Shown here piece by piece: positions 17,802 to 26,732 of a DNA stretch of 31,065 nucleotides; position 1 is the first letter of the stretch, and each line of letters begins with the position of its first letter. The notes under the pieces are model-generated. The model made no database searches and was not told the DNA's origin. It worked only from the letters and a program-made list of their open reading frames with translations. Made by a program: the position numbers and the translations under genes. Source of the DNA: Stramenopiles sp. TOSAG23-2. Its lineage: Eukaryota > Sar. The stretch is from the NCBI GenBank assembly GCA_900128395.1, contig LT649378.1:1-31065 (forward strand), written 5' to 3'.

Positions 17802-19244
17802 ATGTCCTCGTTATCGTCCATGAAGACTATTAAACAAAGGCGAAAAAATGCAAAGAAAATCGTTAATCAATGCCATATGTTAATTAAAAATATACAAAAG
17901 AAACAAAGTGAATTCCAATTTTACGATAATGATAATAATAACGATGGTTATATGCATAATAATAACAATGATGCAAACAATAATATATACAAGAACGATG
18001 ATGATGATGATATTATTAGAAAAACGATTGAACAATATTATGATACTAAGAATGATTATGATGAATATGTATCATTTATTAAAAATTTAAATCTAAATCG
18101 TACCTCAACAAATGCTATATTTAGATCAAAAGGTATTCATATCATTGAAAAAGAAAAACAAGAACCAACATCATCACCACCACCACCACTTGAACCAACA
18201 AAACCATCAATTCCGAAAGAACAAAACAATGTAGTCTATCCATCACCAACACCTTTGCATCTTTTAAAACTATCAAAAGTAGCAAAAATTGCATCTGATA
18301 AAGCACGTGCTAAAGCACGATTATGGGCTAAAAATCGATTGATGGAAAGAAATACTAGAAATCAAGAACCACCACCATCACCTATTGTATTATTCAATGC
18401 AAGGAAAAAATTATTGCCAGCTGCACCACCTCCGCCGCCACCACCGCCACCACCACCATCACAATCATTAGTAGTCGTACAACGTACAGAAGAAGTGAAA
18501 ATACCAACAATTGAGGAGAAGAAAAAAATAAAACGTCGTCAATCTATATTAATTGTAAAACATGCGAAAAAATTTCATGAATCAAAACGTGATAAATTAC
18601 GTAGAAAAAAAAAGAATCGGCAATTATTTCATCAATTACAACATACGGTAAAGGAAAAACATCGAGCAAAACATGGTATACATCGACGCTTTTCTACTAT
18701 AAATTTTCAACATGAATTAAAAGAAAGTTCAAAAGGATTTTCAATGTTTAAAAGACAAAAACAACAATTTATTAAACAACGAAAATATAGTATCCATCAT
18801 GCCGTACATATTGCAAATGAACGTTTAATAAGAAAGAAAAAAGAAACAGAACGACGTGTTAGATTTAAACAATTGAAGTTAGAAGAAAGTATTAAAAAAC
18901 AAGTAAAGAAAAGAGAGAGAAATAAAGTAAAAGAACGTTCGGAATATGCAAATAAAATATTGAAACAAATGAAAAAAGAAAAAGAATTGAAACATGTAGA
19001 AAAAATGGAACGTATAAAAAAAACACAAAGTATATTACATGCAACAAGAACATTATTAGGAAAAAAACAAATCGATATAGCATTCACTGATGGTGCAATA
19101 AGTGCTGTATCTAATGAAAAAATGATTAATATTGGATATACAGATGGTTGTATTCGTAATTTAAGTCAAAATAAATATAATAAGTCAAATGGTCAAATGG
19201 AAGAACGCCAGATGAATTTATATTTCACAGATGGAACGATTTAA
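17802..19244 (+). CDS. Basic coiled-coil protein with C-terminal TDG repeats
   Basis: This 480-residue protein is of unknown family. It opens with a basic helix (about 7-40), then an Asn/Asp-rich segment, a proline run (about 206-220) and a long, strongly basic helical region (about 240-410) of Arg/Lys/Gln/Glu that looks like a coiled coil or a nucleic-acid- or microtubule-binding surface. The last 57 residues hold three copies of a nine- or ten-residue motif: IDIAFTDGAI (424-433), INIGYTDGCI (442-451) and MNLYFTDGTI (471-480), the last being the exact C-terminus. I know no family with this motif. The ATG follows a CAA-repeat leader. A two-block repeat begins 46 bases after the stop. Confidence 0.8.
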   Translation: MSSLSSMKTIKQRRKNAKKIVNQCHMLIKNIQKKQSEFQFYDNDNNNDGYMHNNNNDANNNIYKNDDDDDIIRKTIEQYYDTKNDYDEYVSFIKNLNLNRTSTNAIFRSKGIHIIEKEKQEPTSSPPPPLEPTKPSIPKEQNNVVYPSPTPLHLLKLSKVAKIASDKARAKARLWAKNRLMERNTRNQEPPPSPIVLFNARKKLLPAAPPPPPPPPPPPSQSLVVVQRTEEVKIPTIEEKKKIKRRQSILIVKHAKKFHESKRDKLRRKKKNRQLFHQLQHTVKEKHRAKHGIHRRFSTINFQHELKESSKGFSMFKRQKQQFIKQRKYSIHHAVHIANERLIRKKKETERRVRFKQLKLEESIKKQVKKRERNKVKERSEYANKILKQMKKEKELKHVEKMERIKKTQSILHATRTLLGKKQIDIAFTDGAISAVSNEKMINIGYTDGCIRNLSQNKYNKSNGQMEERQMNLYFTDGTI

Positions 19245-19598
19245 ATTTATATACAAAAACATTTAGATTGATTAAACAACGTGATTTACAACTTTATGAA
19301 GGAGTAGCTCTTTCGTCTAACTCTGAATCACAGACAGAGGAACAATCTTTTGAATACTAACTAATTTTTACTAAACTTTAATAAATCATTTTTGATTTGA
19401 GATGTTAATGAACGGGAGTAAAAGAAATTTATATAATGTATGAGTAAGAGAACATTTCATATATAAGAGAGGAGTATTATCTAGATATTTGTTTTTACAT
19501 TTTATTATTTTCGTATTCGAGATGTATAATAATCCATTTTGCGAGTTCGTATACTTATACATCACTTGATGGTTATAATCAAATAAAACATTGATATG
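19245..19598. other. Convergent 3' region containing two-block repeat
   Basis: The gap between two 3' ends is about half occupied by repeat copy 2 (19290-19452). The rest carries two TTCGTA motifs (19510-19515 and 19546-19551) in otherwise AT-rich DNA. Confidence 0.55.
19290..19452 (+). repeat. Two-block dispersed repeat, copy 2 (ncRNA or SINE-like candidate)
   Basis: Block A (19290-19360) and block B (19383-19452) match those at 7926-8104, while the spacer is 14 bases shorter and unrelated. The shared CTCTGAATCACAGACAGAG hairpin is identical in both copies; differences cluster on either side of it. This copy could lie in the 3' UTR of the preceding gene or be an independent transcript. Confidence 0.75.
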
Positions 19599-20078
19599 TT
19601 ATGGTGAAAACATATTATCTGTATCCGGCAAACGTTCCATTAATTCTCTAAGTCTTGCTTTCAAACGATCGTTTTCTTGTATTAAATCTTCACGTAAAAT
19701 TTCCATGCCTTCGTCGTATTCAATTAAACGCTGTCTATTCTCGTCTATAAGTGGTCTAACTTCAGCTAGCGTTAACTTCAATTCTTTTCTTTGTTCTTTT
19801 GCTTCTTCCTGATTTTTTTCTATTTTTTTTAATCGTTCGTTGAAACTTAAATAAAATTTTTTATATTTTGCTATTTTATCAAATTCTTCGATCCACTTTT
19901 CTTGACAACTTTCACACAATACGACGCTTTTAAATTGTTCCTTGCACTTTTCACACATTTCGTTGCTTTCTTCGTCTTCTTCAATAGTATCTTTCTTCAT
20001 TTCTTCATTATCACTTTTTGTTTCATCATCATCTTTTTTTTCAAAATCAAGTGGTATCACATCTGCTAATGACGCCAT
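19599..20078 (-). CDS. Small CxxC zinc-binding/coiled-coil protein
   Basis: This small acidic protein is of unknown function. I prefer the ATG at 20078 (MASLADVIPLDF), giving 159 residues; an ATG five codons upstream is also in frame. An acidic segment (about residues 15-40) precedes a CEKC-x9-CESC motif (47-50 and 60-63 in the longer numbering) that should bind one zinc ion. The rest is a long charged helix with heptad-like Leu/Ile spacing, probably a dimerising coiled coil. The zinc-ribbon-plus-coiled-coil layout is reminiscent of adaptor proteins, but no named family is recognised. It is convergent with the TDG-repeat gene and divergent from RCC1. Confidence 0.75.
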   Translation of the reverse strand: MASLADVIPLDFEKKDDDETKSDNEEMKKDTIEEDEESNEMCEKCKEQFKSVVLCESCQEKWIEEFDKIAKYKKFYLSFNERLKKIEKNQEEAKEQRKELKLTLAEVRPLIDENRQRLIEYDEGMEILREDLIQENDRLKARLRELMERLPDTDNMFSP

Positions 20079-20699
20079 TAAACAATTTAACATATATATA
20101 TATATACAATTAAAATTACCAACGCGGAATCTATACTAAACAAACAATAATTGTGACGATACAAACAAGAAGTTGTTTATAAATATGATATCTATACAAT
20201 ACATATACACTATATATATATTTCTATTTCTACCCTGCACATATATTGTATTTTCAGAAGTCGTTCAGAGGTCGTTTTTCTTTGTAAAGTTAAAAGTAAA
20301 ATGTGTACATGTCTACATCCAATTTTCACTCATCGATTCGCCAATCAAATGACACTAACACGTAATTTATACTTGAAAAGACATTTAGAATACAAATAAG
20401 GTATTTTACATCAAAAAAAAAATAAAATTTTTTTTTGATTTTTGTTGTGCAAAAAATTGAATTTAAATTTAAAATTTTTGATTAAACAAATGGTGAAAGG
20501 CATGTGTAAAACGAGATATATTATTTTCTATATATATATATATATAATACACAAGGCATTGCTTTTTTTTCATACATTTTATCATCTACTTTGTCTGCTA
20601 AGTTTTAATTTTGGTATATATTTTCATATATCTATTATAATTTTATTTTATTTTTTGGTTCAAACAAAATTTTTTAATTTAAAAATTTTTTTTCGTAAA
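20079..20699. promoter_or_regulatory. Divergent region upstream of RCC1, with shared upstream module
   Basis: ATCAAATGACAC (20344-20355) followed by TTTATACTTGAAA (20366-20378) and TTAGAATA lies about 320-355 bases before the RCC1 ATG. The same module occurs twice before DNAJC17. Homopolymer A and T runs follow. The RCC1 frame is open through 20442-20699, but this stretch begins with TTG and encodes only hydrophobic low-complexity residues, so I treat it as 5' leader. Confidence 0.55.
20344..20378 (+). promoter_or_regulatory. Shared upstream module, copy A (before RCC1)
   Basis: ATCAAATGACAC, ten bases, then TTTATACTTGAAA. Two further copies lie at 24145-24181 and 24261-24289 before DNAJC17, all on the plus strand of a plus-strand gene. 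Possible core promoter or transcription-factor site (inference). Confidence 0.5.
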
Positions 20700-22220
20700 A
20701 TGAATAATAATAATGGTGTGAAAACAAAAGCATTATCGATACAAATACAATCATTAAACGATACGTTTGCGGATCATATACAACGATTAGCATCAAACCC
20801 GGACACGTTAACGGTTTCATGGAAATCAGCAGTGGAGGATTATTTAAGCTATGTTCGAATGTTGAAATATACATATAATCCAGATGAAGGTTATATTTAT
20901 TCATGGGGTACTGGGGATTGTGCACAATTAGGACATGGTATGAATAAAGATGGTTTTTGGATTGAAAATACACGGCCAAAACAAATCAAAGCATTTAAAG
21001 TTCCAGACGTGGAGCGTATATCAGCTGGTGGAATTCATAATGTCGTGTTAACGTCAAAAGGTGAGGTATATACATGGGGTTGCAATGATGATTGGGCGCT
21101 TGGTAGAGATGGAGTAGAACATTTGCCTTTCGTAGTGCCTGGCCTAAATAAAATATCTATCATACAAGTAGGTGCTGGAGATTGTCATAGTTTAGCACTT
21201 ACTAGAGATGGTCGGATATATGGATGGGGTGCATTTCGAGATAAAGATGGTAAAAAATTCTGGCCAATGCAAAGTGCAGCAAAATCATTTAAATATACAC
21301 AGAAAACACCAAAAGTAATGGATGATTTCTTAAAGAGCAAATCAAATAATAGTAAAAATAGTGAAAGAATAGTAGATATTATATGTGGCTCCTGTTTCAA
21401 TTATGCTCGAGCATCAAGTGGACGTTTGTACTCATGGGGTCTTGGTGAAAGTGGTGAGCTAGGGCGTATTGTTGGTGATGTGAAAAACAAAGAGCAAGAA
21501 TACAATAAAGATATAATATATAATGACCATTTATTGCCACAAATAGTGTTGCGAAAAGATGAAGAGACAGGTACAAATGTTCCTGTGCAAGGATGCAAAG
21601 CAGTTGGTTGTGGTGCATACCATACAATCTTCACTACATCGGAAGGTGATGGAAATACTGTATATGCAACAGGTTTGAATAATTACGGTCAACTTGGCTT
21701 AACAGAGGCAAAAGGTGTAGTAGAAAAATGGCGTAAAATACCAGAAGTGGTACCATTATTAAAACCATTTAATATTTGCCAAATACAAGCAGGTGAACAT
21801 CATAGTGTAGTATTAACAGTGCAAGGGCAAGTGTATTCATTTGGCCGTGGTGACTCTGGCCAATTAGGCCGCAAAGGGCCAGATGATAGTAAAGGTCAAG
21901 TTCAAGAAGGTTATTTTGATTCAAATCCTGGACGTGTAGGTGCAGGAATGAAAGGTCATGCAATTAAACAAATTACATGTGGGAGTAATCATACAATATG
22001 TGTCTCAACTAGATCTAAAGTTTTTGCATGGGGGTATGGTGATAATGGTAGTTTAGGGCATGGTAAAGCAGATGGTGATTTACTTTTTCCAGAAATGATA
22101 CGAGAAAAAGAATTAAAAACTGCTGAAGGGTATAGTGTTGTTCAAGTAGAGGCAGGTGGTCAACATTCATGTTTGATATTAGCTAAAAATCAAGTTGGTG
22201 GAAAGAGAAAATCGTATTGA
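20700..22220 (+). CDS. RCC1: RCC1, chromatin-bound exchange factor for Ran GTPase
   Basis: RCC1 loads GTP onto Ran on chromatin and so sets the Ran-GTP gradient for nuclear transport and spindle assembly. From the ATG at 20700 (MNNNNGVK) the protein has 506 residues. RCC1 repeats run through it, with strands such as IYSWGTGDCAQLGHG, VYTWGCNDDWALGRD, IYGWGAFRDKDGK, LYSWGLGESGELGR, VYATGLNNYGQLGL, VYSFGRGDSGQLGR and VFAWGYGDNGSLGHG: seven blades. The GCNDDWALGRD and GAFRDKDGK segments match human RCC1 (GCNDEGALGRD, GSFRDNNG) specifically, which argues for a true RCC1 rather than a generic RCC1-like protein. The last blade ends GGQHSCLIL and a basic KRKSY tail. Lys-rich inserts lie in blades 3 and 4. 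Upstream in-frame codons start from TTG and are not included. Confidence 0.92.
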   Translation: MNNNNGVKTKALSIQIQSLNDTFADHIQRLASNPDTLTVSWKSAVEDYLSYVRMLKYTYNPDEGYIYSWGTGDCAQLGHGMNKDGFWIENTRPKQIKAFKVPDVERISAGGIHNVVLTSKGEVYTWGCNDDWALGRDGVEHLPFVVPGLNKISIIQVGAGDCHSLALTRDGRIYGWGAFRDKDGKKFWPMQSAAKSFKYTQKTPKVMDDFLKSKSNNSKNSERIVDIICGSCFNYARASSGRLYSWGLGESGELGRIVGDVKNKEQEYNKDIIYNDHLLPQIVLRKDEETGTNVPVQGCKAVGCGAYHTIFTTSEGDGNTVYATGLNNYGQLGLTEAKGVVEKWRKIPEVVPLLKPFNICQIQAGEHHSVVLTVQGQVYSFGRGDSGQLGRKGPDDSKGQVQEGYFDSNPGRVGAGMKGHAIKQITCGSNHTICVSTRSKVFAWGYGDNGSLGHGKADGDLLFPEMIREKELKTAEGYSVVQVEAGGQHSCLILAKNQVGGKRKSY

Positions 22221-22435
22221 AGGAAAAAAATATTTTTAAAAAAAAAACTTCCTACATACTCAAGAGAGAGGTTATATATCATTTTTATACGCGTGTAAAT
22301 CTTTTTACGAACTGTGGGTCCGTGTATAATTTTAATTAAAATTATTTTTTTTTAAAAAAAATATGATATTTTTTAAAGATTTAGTCCTAGATAAATATTT
22401 TAAAGTTTTTCCCCGCACACTCTTCCTCTTTCTTT
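22221..22435. other. Convergent 3' flank of RCC1 and EF-hand gene
   Basis: The gap contains A/T homopolymer runs, an AGAGAGAG stretch about 43 bases after the RCC1 stop (about 22264), a TACGAA at 22306-22311 and the palindrome AATTTTAATTAAAATT (about 22330-22346). No gene is seen. Confidence 0.5.
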
Positions 22436-23530
22436 CTAACTCTTTCTTCGACTTCGTTTTTTCTTCTTGTTACCAGAATCAGCAAACTCACCTTGTTGTG
22501 TTATACGAATTGCCATTTGTACCTCAACTGTTGGTTGAAAGCAATTAGATAATTTTTTGAAAAATGATTCTTGTGGCATTTCGCCACCATGAACTTTCAT
22601 ATATTCAGCAATATAATTTGCTTTGAATACTCTTCTTCCAACTTTTGCCCATCCATCTTCCCCTAAAGTAGCTTTTTGCATATTGTCTTGTAATCGAAAT
22701 GCTGGAAATAAGACAAGTGGATAACGTCTGTTCAAAATATTGAATTCATCGAAATCAATCAAACCATCATCATTTTGATCAAATTCTTCCAATGCGGTTT
22801 GGAAATTTCCTGGAAACATCGGACTCGCATCGTTAACACTTTTTGCTACTTCGAGAAATTCATCCTCATCAAGTGCTCCTGATTTATCATCATCGAAGCT
22901 ATCAAATGTAAAACGTAAAATTTGCTCTTTCGAATACATACAATATAGACACATCATACCAATAAATTCATTCTGATCAACTTCGCCACTACCATCTTCA
23001 TCGATTAGATTAAAAATATGTTGTGTAAATGGAGTTTTCTTTTCATTTATAAATTCCATAAATTCGTCCGCATCAATTTCTCCAGATTCATCATAATCTA
23101 TCATTTGAAATATCATGCATAATTTTCGTAGTTCACCTTGTTGTAATCCGATTGAATCGGCGTGTGCTTGAGCATCTTCACTTAAGGCAATATTATCGAC
23201 ATCGACAGAAACACAAAGTTTTCGTTTCAATTTGCCAAAAAATGTTTGTTTTTTAACTTTTTTCTTTTCCATCCGTTTCGGTAACGCCTTGGCTTTTTTT
23301 GTACCTCCTTTTGATCTGTTGCTACCTTTATTGCTACTTGATTTTTTCTTTCTATTACTAGATCCACTCCCACCTTTCAATCTATTTGCAACTTTGCTTT
23401 GGCCTGCAGTTGGCCTTTTCTTCGATTTTCCAGGTGATGATCGTCTATTTCCACCACCGGGTCGTTGTTGTTTACTGTTTACAGCATGTTTATATCTTTC
23501 ACTGGGTTGGCTTTTTTTTTTTCCTGGCAT
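22436..23530 (-). CDS. Four-EF-hand calcium-binding protein with basic tails
   Basis: This 364-residue protein has four well-formed EF-hand loops: DYDESGEIDADE (145-156), DEDGSGEVDQNE (177-188), DDDKSGALDEDE (213-224) and DQNDDGLIDFDE (251-262). Each has acidic residues at positions 1 and 12 and Gly at 6, so all should bind calcium. A strongly basic, Ser/Gly/Lys-rich N-terminal region (about 1-105) and a short basic C-terminus could bind acidic lipids, tubulin or nucleic acid (inference). After EF4 comes a conserved-looking NRRYPLVLFPAFRLQDNMQ stretch that I associate with protist EF-hand proteins of unknown role. The start is the first ATG (MPGKKK). It is convergent with RCC1. Confidence 0.9.
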   Translation of the reverse strand: MPGKKKSQPSERYKHAVNSKQQRPGGGNRRSSPGKSKKRPTAGQSKVANRLKGGSGSSNRKKKSSSNKGSNRSKGGTKKAKALPKRMEKKKVKKQTFFGKLKRKLCVSVDVDNIALSEDAQAHADSIGLQQGELRKLCMIFQMIDYDESGEIDADEFMEFINEKKTPFTQHIFNLIDEDGSGEVDQNEFIGMMCLYCMYSKEQILRFTFDSFDDDKSGALDEDEFLEVAKSVNDASPMFPGNFQTALEEFDQNDDGLIDFDEFNILNRRYPLVLFPAFRLQDNMQKATLGEDGWAKVGRRVFKANYIAEYMKVHGGEMPQESFFKKLSNCFQPTVEVQMAIRITQQGEFADSGNKKKKRSRRKS

Positions 23531-24516
23531 TTTCTTTTACGTTGATAAAAGATTAATTTTACCCTGTTCTAGTGGTATTGATTTATTTTTAATTACATCT
23601 TTGTTTATATTGTTGGTGTTTATATATTTATATAGATGTGTGTGTTTGGATACGACACAATAGTCTATATAACGTATTATAATATGTGCCTTTTGTGTGG
23701 TTGTTGTTGTTATTATCTCTCGTTATATAATTATAACGTATGATGATAGCATAGTGTTTGTGTGTTCTTTCATAAAGTTTCTGTCTGCCATGTCATACAG
23801 TACTATTGCATTGCTATATTGGAAATATCAGATATACATCATGTGCAGTACAGATTTTGTTTTGTGTGTTCGTCATGGATGAAGTTGTCATGAACAATGG
23901 TATTTCATTGCTAAATTTATAAAATTCAATAAATCATCTGATCCATAATGATATGTCAGACATGTTTCCCGGCATTCATCATCTGATCCAAGCTGATAAG
24001 TATGTTATTAATACTGTAATAAATTTTCCTTTCATATTCACACCTTTCCAGCTTTATAACCTAATAGCTTTTCGGAAAAGTCTATATCGGCCTTAACCTA
24101 TATAGATTAAAACCTATATCGATATTATAAAATATATATGGTATATCAAATAATGTCACACTATAAATTTTATACTTGAAAGCCCTGGAAAGCCGGCCAG
24201 GAAAGGAATTTAAATTCCTCGTCGAACAAAAAAAACTCATCATCTCATCGATTTTCACCTATCAAATGACACATTATTTATACTTGAAAGGGAAAGTTAG
24301 AATATATATTATACTTAAACAAATCTATGATTTTCCTTAATAAATTGATGACTTCATCACAAAAATTCACAAAAAAAAAATATTTTTTAATTTTGATTTT
24401 TTATAAATTATAGAAAAGAGAGAGATACTAAAACATATAAACAAACAGAATCAATCCTTTGATTTTCATTCATTTCATTGTGAATATATATATGGATATA
24501 TAGATTGAAGCAAGCA
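23531..24516. promoter_or_regulatory. Divergent region before EF-hand and DNAJC17 genes, with several repeats
   Basis: This gap of nearly 1 kb holds a direct repeat of ATCATCTGATCCA-N3-TGATA (23933-23953 and 23978-23998), a CCTGG/CCAGG hairpin (24184-24201) directly followed by the 16-base palindrome AGGAATTTAAATTCCT (24204-24219), and two copies of the module shared with RCC1 (24145-24181 and 24261-24289). Homopolymer A and T runs follow. The frame at 23697-23882 has no domain. Confidence 0.6.
24145..24289 (+). promoter_or_regulatory. Shared upstream module, copies B and C (before DNAJC17)
   Basis: Copy B has ATCAAATAATGTCACA (24145-24160) and TTTATACTTGAAA (24169-24181). Copy C has ATCAAATGACAC (24261-24272) and TTTATACTTGAAA (24277-24289), then GTTAGAATA. 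Copy C lies about 230 bases before the DNAJC17 ATG. Between them are the CCTGG/CCAGG hairpin and the 16-base palindrome. Confidence 0.5.
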
Positions 24517-25434
24517 ATGTCGAATGAGGAAATTAATCATTACCATGTATTAACTGTGAATAATTTTGCATCGATAGATGAAATCAAACGGGCATATAAA
24601 ATACAATCATTGAAATTACACCCAGATAAAAATAGGGATAATATTGAAGAAGCTACTAAAGCATTTGATGCATTAAAAAAATCATATGATATATTAAAAG
24701 ATGATGAATTGAGGGGGAAACATAACATATCGTTACGTGCACAAATAGAATCGCAAAAACGATTTGCTGATTTGAACGAATCTAGAAAACGTTTTCGTGA
24801 TCATTTAAATGCTAATGAATCATTGACTTCAAAAATGCAACAAAATAATAATAATAATAAAAAAATTAAATTAAATAATATACGGAAAGAGAGTGAAGCA
24901 GCATTAGCAAATTTTAATTTAATACAACAACAGAAAATAATGAAGAAAATGAATAATCATGATAATAATAATAATGCTGATCATGGAAGTAGTAATAGTA
25001 ACAATGATAATTCAATCTGTGGTGTAATTATTGTTAAATGGAATAAAAAGAAAATAACATATAATGAAAATCAATTGAAAGATATATTTGTACGGTTTGG
25101 TAAGATTGAATTCATACGTATTGGTAGTAAACAGAAAAGTGCTATATTGCAATTTTACAATATGTCCTCCGCAACATTAGCATATGAACATTTTTCATCA
25201 TTAACAAATAAAGATCGTATTAAATTGACTGTAAAATTAAAAGATAATAACAAGAAGAAGAAGAATGTTGATAATAATAACAATGTAAAACAACCATCAT
25301 CAACAGGAATAGAAAAACAGGAGGACGATACGAATAATAATAATAATAATAAGACAACAACTTCATCATCTAATACATTCAATGCATTTGAAGATGATGT
25401 AATGGCACGGTTGCAAAAAGCTGCTGGTTTATAA
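24517..25434 (+). CDS. DNAJC17: DNAJC17/Cwf23-like J-domain and RRM protein
   Basis: This 305-residue protein (from the ATG at 24517, MSNEEINHY; upstream in-frame codons begin with TTG) has a J domain at about 5-70 with the Hsp70-stimulating HPD at 35-37. A charged helical region follows (about 75-145), resembling the RAQ/KRF-type region after the J domain in DNAJC17. After an Asn-rich linker comes an RRM-like domain (about 168-240: GVIIVKW, LKDIFVRFGKIEFI, SAILQFY). The C-terminus FEDDVMARLQKAA matches the conserved end of DNAJC17. DNAJC17 and yeast Cwc23 associate with the spliceosome, so a role in pre-mRNA splicing is inferred, which is notable in so intron-poor a region. Two Asn runs are codon repeats. 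It is convergent with the beta-helix gene. Confidence 0.88.
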   Translation: MSNEEINHYHVLTVNNFASIDEIKRAYKIQSLKLHPDKNRDNIEEATKAFDALKKSYDILKDDELRGKHNISLRAQIESQKRFADLNESRKRFRDHLNANESLTSKMQQNNNNNKKIKLNNIRKESEAALANFNLIQQQKIMKKMNNHDNNNNADHGSSNSNNDNSICGVIIVKWNKKKITYNENQLKDIFVRFGKIEFIRIGSKQKSAILQFYNMSSATLAYEHFSSLTNKDRIKLTVKLKDNNKKKKNVDNNNNVKQPSSTGIEKQEDDTNNNNNNKTTTSSSNTFNAFEDDVMARLQKAAGL

Positions 25435-25574
25435 AAAACAATTGTGTCTGAGAATGTATGTACGAATATTTTGAGTGTCATATATTAATATAATATATTA
25501 AAATTATTTTTAAGAACACAAAATGTTTTTTAGAGATATTATCATTCTCTCTACTATACACAACAATCTTTATC
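25435..25574. other. Convergent 3' flank of DNAJC17 and beta-helix gene
   Basis: The gap of 140 bases contains TACGAA (25461-25466), an AT palindromic stretch and an AGAGA/TCTCT hairpin (about 25532-25552) whose minus-strand reading gives AGAGAGAATGATAATAT in the 3' flank of the beta-helix gene. Confidence 0.45.
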
Positions 25575-26732
25575 TCACGGTTGAAAAATTGCAACATTAG
25601 ATATATCTGAAGGGATTGGGAAAAACTCAGCTACATTATTACCATTGACTTCATTGTTAAACCAATAATCTTTATTATTTGCTCCATGCATAGGATTAAA
25701 GGCAGCTTTTTCACTTGGTACATTTGATGCAATATTACTAAAAAATGTATTACTATCACTTTGATGTTTATTAGGTTGACCATGACCAAGACCACCAGCA
25801 GTGATTGCAGAATTGAAATTACCATCAACTAGATTACCAAAAAATACATTGTTTTTCACAGGGCCAACAACATTTGAATACACACCAATACCATTTTTAT
25901 TACGACGACATGTATTGCTAACAATAACATTATCCTTCGCAGTTTCTTCCACAAAAATTCCTTCAGCATCATTATCTTCACATAAATTATTCCAAGCTAT
26001 CGAAGAGGATGTATATGCATCAAAATCCAAGGCATGCATACGAGAATGATGAACATGGCAATGATGGACATAACATTTTGATGTTGCCAATGCCCATATA
26101 GCTCGACTTGCAATACGATTGCCTTCATTTCCACCTGCATCGCAATATGCAATTTCATTTTGTATACCACCATGGATACCAATAGCAGTTTGAAAGTTTG
26201 AAAGTGCTCGTGTACCACGAATAGTATTTCGATTACTATTCAAGACAGATATAGCTTGCATTTTCGTCGTAGCATGTACTGTTGCATTTATTGTTCCACC
26301 AATAACTGCTGAATATTCTGAATTATTCAATGTAATAAGACCAGAATGTGTCATTCCATTGTATTTATTGTCACTTATATTTTGTGCATCAACGATATAT
26401 GATCCGTTTAGTTGTAATACAAACAAAGATGGTATTGTTAATGGAGAATCTGCATAATAGTTTCCTTCCAAATGAAGATATCGTAGTACACTGTTATTAA
26501 CTAAGGAAATTTGTGATAATACTGTTGCTGGCTCAATGGCAGGATATAATGTATCAATTACATTTGCTTGTAATTGCGAAGTATATGTTCCAACAAATTT
26601 ACCAGATGGTTGTAAATATCCATCTATCACTGTAAACGATAATATATTATTTCCAGCATGTATATATAAAATGTTAATCATACAATTGATAAATATAATA
26701 ATTAATACATATAAATAGTAATTTAATTTCAT
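25575..26732 (-). CDS. Secreted right-handed beta-helix protein (NosD/pectate-lyase-like fold)
   Basis: This 385-residue protein has an N-terminal signal peptide (a basic-poor hydrophobic stretch, about 1-25, YYLYVLIIIF type). The remainder shows beta-helix coils of about 22 residues with N-T, N-x-I and G-I-x-V ladders: NRNTIRGT, GIQNEIAYCDAGGN, CYVHHCHVHHSRMHAL, SIAWNNLCEDNDAEGIFVEE, NVIVSNTCRRNKNGIGVYSN, VKNNVFFGNLVDGN. These are typical of the parallel beta-helix repeat (PbH1) group, which includes polysaccharide lyases, epimerases and surface adhesins. His-rich VHHCHVHHSRMH and several Cys suggest metal binding or disulfides, but no catalytic set is identifiable. The fold call is firm; the enzyme function is unknown. 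A second secreted beta-helix protein starts at 30538. Confidence 0.8.
   Translation of the reverse strand: MKLNYYLYVLIIIFINCMINILYIHAGNNILSFTVIDGYLQPSGKFVGTYTSQLQANVIDTLYPAIEPATVLSQISLVNNSVLRYLHLEGNYYADSPLTIPSLFVLQLNGSYIVDAQNISDNKYNGMTHSGLITLNNSEYSAVIGGTINATVHATTKMQAISVLNSNRNTIRGTRALSNFQTAIGIHGGIQNEIAYCDAGGNEGNRIASRAIWALATSKCYVHHCHVHHSRMHALDFDAYTSSSIAWNNLCEDNDAEGIFVEETAKDNVIVSNTCRRNKNGIGVYSNVVGPVKNNVFFGNLVDGNFNSAITAGGLGHGQPNKHQSDSNTFFSNIASNVPSEKAAFNPMHGANNKDYWFNNEVNGNNVAEFFPIPSDISNVAIFQP

Noticed and set aside
20442-20699. 86-codon N-terminal extension of RCC1 with hydrophobic segments
   Set aside because: It opens at TTG, is low-complexity AT-rich sequence, and RCC1 is a nuclear soluble protein; the ATG at 20700 fits the family.
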